Source of the DNA: a virus
Reading direction: 5' to 3' (one strand)
IMG/VR virus record: IMGVR_UViG_3300027541_000218
Location: 1 to 64,000 of that record
DNA: 64,000 nucleotides
Below the pieces are notes generated by a model that worked only from the letters and a program-made list of their open reading frames with translations, was not told where the DNA came from and made no database searches. The stretch's first letter is position 1, and every line of letters begins with the position of its first letter. This document shows, piece by piece, positions 63,301-64,000 of this stretch. Both the position numbers and the translations under genes were made by a program.

Positions 63301-64000
63301 ACGAGCACGAGTTAATGGATCAAGTGTGTCTAGAGCCTGTGCAAAAGCAATTACTGTTCCTTTAAGATCTCCCTTATTTGCCTCAACAATTTTTTTAATA
63401 TTAATACCCATACTTGCAAGCATTTCTGCTGCTTTTTCAGTTGGATTAATAAGAGATGCAAGACCAGACTTGAGTGCGTTTGCACCTTCTGATGCATTAA
63501 CACCGCCTTCTTTCATGGCTGCCATAAAGAATGCTAAATCTTTTACATCTCCGCCAAGTTGTTGAATAACTGGAGCAACTTTAGGAATAGCAGTTGTAAT
63601 ATCATCAAGAGATACGACTGTTTGGTTTTCTACTGCGTTAAGAAAGTCAATGGATCCAGCAAGATCTTCAGACGACATTTTAAATGCATTTTGCAAAGAA
63701 ATTGTAGTCTCAAGAGCCTTCTGGTTTTCAATTTGACCAAGAACAGAAAGTCGTGTTGCTTGTGTAGTCTGTCGCTGTAAATCTATACCCTGGAAACCTG
63801 CTGCTGCTGCTTCTGCTGCTAAACCAACAGTATCAGATACAGCAATTCCATATTTTGTAAACATTTCCCCAAGGGCAGTAATATCAGCAAGCGCTTGTTG
63901 TGTTTCTGCTTTTGGTGTAAATAAATCTCCATATACTTTTCTAAACTTAAGTGCTGCTGCTTCCATTTCCATAAATGTTCTTGCAGCAGTTGTTCCCAAA
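57361..64000 (-). CDS. tape measure protein, 5' end outside the window (>2,212 aa)
   Basis: The frame is open from the right edge to TAG/TAA at 57361. The visible N-terminal part carries the TP901-type tape-measure core (EAAALKFRKVYGDLFTPKAE ... VGLAAEAAAAGFQGIDLQRQ). Hydrophobic spans follow (AIVVLTVAIGAIGPVALMTF and a second set near 61,000 and 60,800). A long coiled coil at about 58,200-59,150 repeats the pattern (Q/I)Y-x-L-E-(E/Q)-(Q/A)-R. Two copies of a GS-x-DTVPAMLTPGE motif lie near 57,700 and 62,550. The length predicts a very long tail (see findings). The protein sets tail length and enters the host envelope. Confidence 0.92.
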   Translation of the reverse strand, partial: LGTTAARTFMEMEAAALKFRKVYGDLFTPKAETQQALADITALGEMFTKYGIAVSDTVGLAAEAAAAGFQGIDLQRQTTQATRLSVLGQIENQKALETTISLQNAFKMSSEDLAGSIDFLNAVENQTVVSLDDITTAIPKVAPVIQQLGGDVKDLAFFMAAMKEGGVNASEGANALKSGLASLINPTEKAAEMLASMGINIKKIVEANKGDLKGTVIAFAQALDTLDPLTRARAIEQLFGKFQFARLSTLFDNVTNQTGQAARVLDLAGTSIEDLAALSESELGMTADSAMNKFRKSVEDLKMSLIPVGQTFLEAVTPIVEFIGGILEKFNNLSSGVKKAIVVLTVAIGAIGPVALMTFGLLANGLANIVKGAMILRNGYLRLTGQTQILGEQTDYLTMEQVNAAAASHSLDQSHARLTQTFTAEVGAINQLIQAYRAAANAGAQFAMQNPGMMIPPRKYNNGITVVPGSGNRDTVPAMLTPGEAIIPKDRAKQYAPLIQGMIAGNIPGFMAGTVSVGGSSTGLDFARRDTAAKAQKLIDAMLAEGMGIENALEIVQETLSRMANDTKISIGSFTRELDLVTKELTGSVIPKEVFLAAGRGERKFSAGQTNVGTMEQQVAGNAALEEELVRAKESSRVAQEAIREYYTELGIDLTKTDKKTQNVLNAIAQSGEVHRAHVIEMQDNIDKMFDEAWDPNAWIAQSSTLNQVSNILDSSTSTRNEYLKNLEEINADETIVKSIREKITNNIALTEQELMVQKQVLERMLSSTDSMAKLSTSFIPQAKGAIAATDYLMQNPAQQAGVGYRTEQQRQTARQTLTQARFRGQQSFAPVTAAAQDIVNQTVMATAQAAQTQSPSKRTIPIGEDIARGLSVGMMNQADDVAMAAGAVTQGAVTQMRDTGLLGPGGKPLRVPVTPSAPISNVTQGSAINQETKKAIEGEIAARKTMQQRMDSMNRVLMTGTFALTSLAGAGSMAGGKLGELSQAVFKYSGLLFALMSVTQLLTQQKILELAATRAATAGLLVQNISTKKFSMVPGLFAGGLKKIIPNLLRFGGIIARFLGPIGIGITVVTGLYAIVKKLNAEKEKERLATYGLSEAMRVTAEQAKTLGDFFGVVAGRSAFESRADLRNREVVGAQTRSERDRLRQDEGFQKEFKTQIESFRTASNEEAKLAFQSLAIDLQSRGFAKEQVQTIIDALREESGQTDIKIDVKSLKFDEAGLKEMGTALDANLKVFQDKYKKGFDKVFTYAPSASGGIELVEKLVPTKELERQTANLSSFIATTSKSAATMFESGIITGEQYQNMLSSVNQRIYSLDAAQRQLILTKVFKELNVDAGAFLKNLYSAKQQMMALALISAGLLDKESGILKALSSNDSKTRSRGILQLTKLYDKYFESVNKVTEAEKKNKEGQGTGTGEKSPFQKALEALQGQNEELWAQAKAFNILKKAGFDAATALKYASDSTVALGIATGNIKPENLEKLTKLMEQIEKKSKAAAITEFFTKINTENKLNESFAKAIPQLTAMGAKIEDINTILDNPDLMTYLTEGLKDGKVDAEKVKKLLDSFRQEKAIKIQIQMATPEGRRDFFDNLQNKAEQYFSILEEEINDRYEDAIRVEETAINGIERSIQAAQKEIDGYQRSIDLAQRSIELELTRPIEALQEEVNDAAREIEMQFTRPIEDIQKTIDDLQRGIEVDFERPIAALQEESSDLANEMTLMDKVAEGINQKYDAQAEALNKVSEINQQIIAQQKQQIGLADALTQGDISAAAQAAQEMRAQSAEAASQRASGVLDAARQAELGGLRTAGGLTREQVEARQFQISQQVFALEEQREAVQARMLIKQDQIYQLEQARALKQEEIRIKEDQIYALEEQREARLLSIRNTEDLIYNIQNNQIYNLEQQKLVHEANLQKINDQKAAEMEKIRVQREAWSDAQRALDLEKIKQGEFNDVITMTNDLLVGTAGKIDTIISKIQAAIQAAMQLAAALASTGGGGGGGGGGGGNVTGSFSTQQQSIINTAASKASTQAAKGNVMGSGGSEAIAVQAMKDLAAKQTVDANPKIPGTQLSSTQVVAARKQILGYLSSGGMVPRYFPNGGFVAKGSDTVPAMLTPGEFVVNKNSAKAFRPFLRSINDAVYPSMIKDKMNQPVYAVSNPVNISSMPTATVVAPVSDNSSTVYNYNVGITVGGTNSNPNGIARAVINEIKYIDSQRIRSQRA

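Overview
The window is part of a tailed double-stranded DNA phage genome with a low G+C content. It carries a large terminase subunit, a tape-measure protein, tail proteins, a CHAP endolysin with holin-like proteins, and a DnaB/primase/Pol III alpha/RecA replication set. An actinobacterial host is suggested by a WhiB-family protein, a DUF7455-type zinc protein, an MSMEG_6728-type glycosylase, promoters positioned to give leaderless mRNAs, and a secreted host-like surface protein. The low G+C points to an AT-rich aquatic actinobacterium. That host is an inference; no host sequence is visible.

Layout. 1-5,900 (+): a cassette of small, mostly unrecognised genes in tight operons, with AGAAAGG-type ribosome binding sites, consensus promoters, CRP-like palindromes and a recurrent GAGCA/TGCTC hairpin. 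5,891-6,653: a long AT-rich gene-free stretch with a promoter plus terminator-like small transcript, tandem GC-rich hairpins, iteron-like repeats and two exact DnaA boxes, a candidate replication origin. 7,069-7,240: a strong promoter drives a probable noncoding RNA whose two hairpin loops mimic the anti-Shine-Dalgarno tail of 16S rRNA. 7,396-8,224 (-): a small reverse island with a sugar-nucleotidyltransferase-like gene. 8,279-10,508 (+): a CDGSH iron-sulfur protein, SSB, an IscA-type Fe-S carrier and a collagen-like virion protein. 10,545-19,594 (+): a glycan-type cassette (glycosyltransferases, FkbM methyltransferase, carbamoyltransferase) interrupted by five tRNA genes and one further structured RNA candidate.

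From 19,595 to the right edge every gene is on the minus strand and read leftward. In transcription order the visible part begins with the tape measure (cut by the window edge) and tail proteins. DNA metabolism follows: DnaB, primase, an ssDNA-binding-like protein, Pol III alpha, MazG, RecA, a Cas4-like nuclease and a RuvC-like resolvase. Next come the terminase pair, two secreted proteins, lysis genes, a proteasome-like hydrolase, a secreted subtilase and Hsp20. The run ends with small regulatory and nucleic-acid genes and a last glycosyltransferase/holin group. Many leftward genes use AAGGAG/GGAGG sites, unlike the AGAAAGG class of the left-arm genes. This difference underlies the main hypothesis here: a phage RNA that could selectively occlude early-gene ribosome binding sites.
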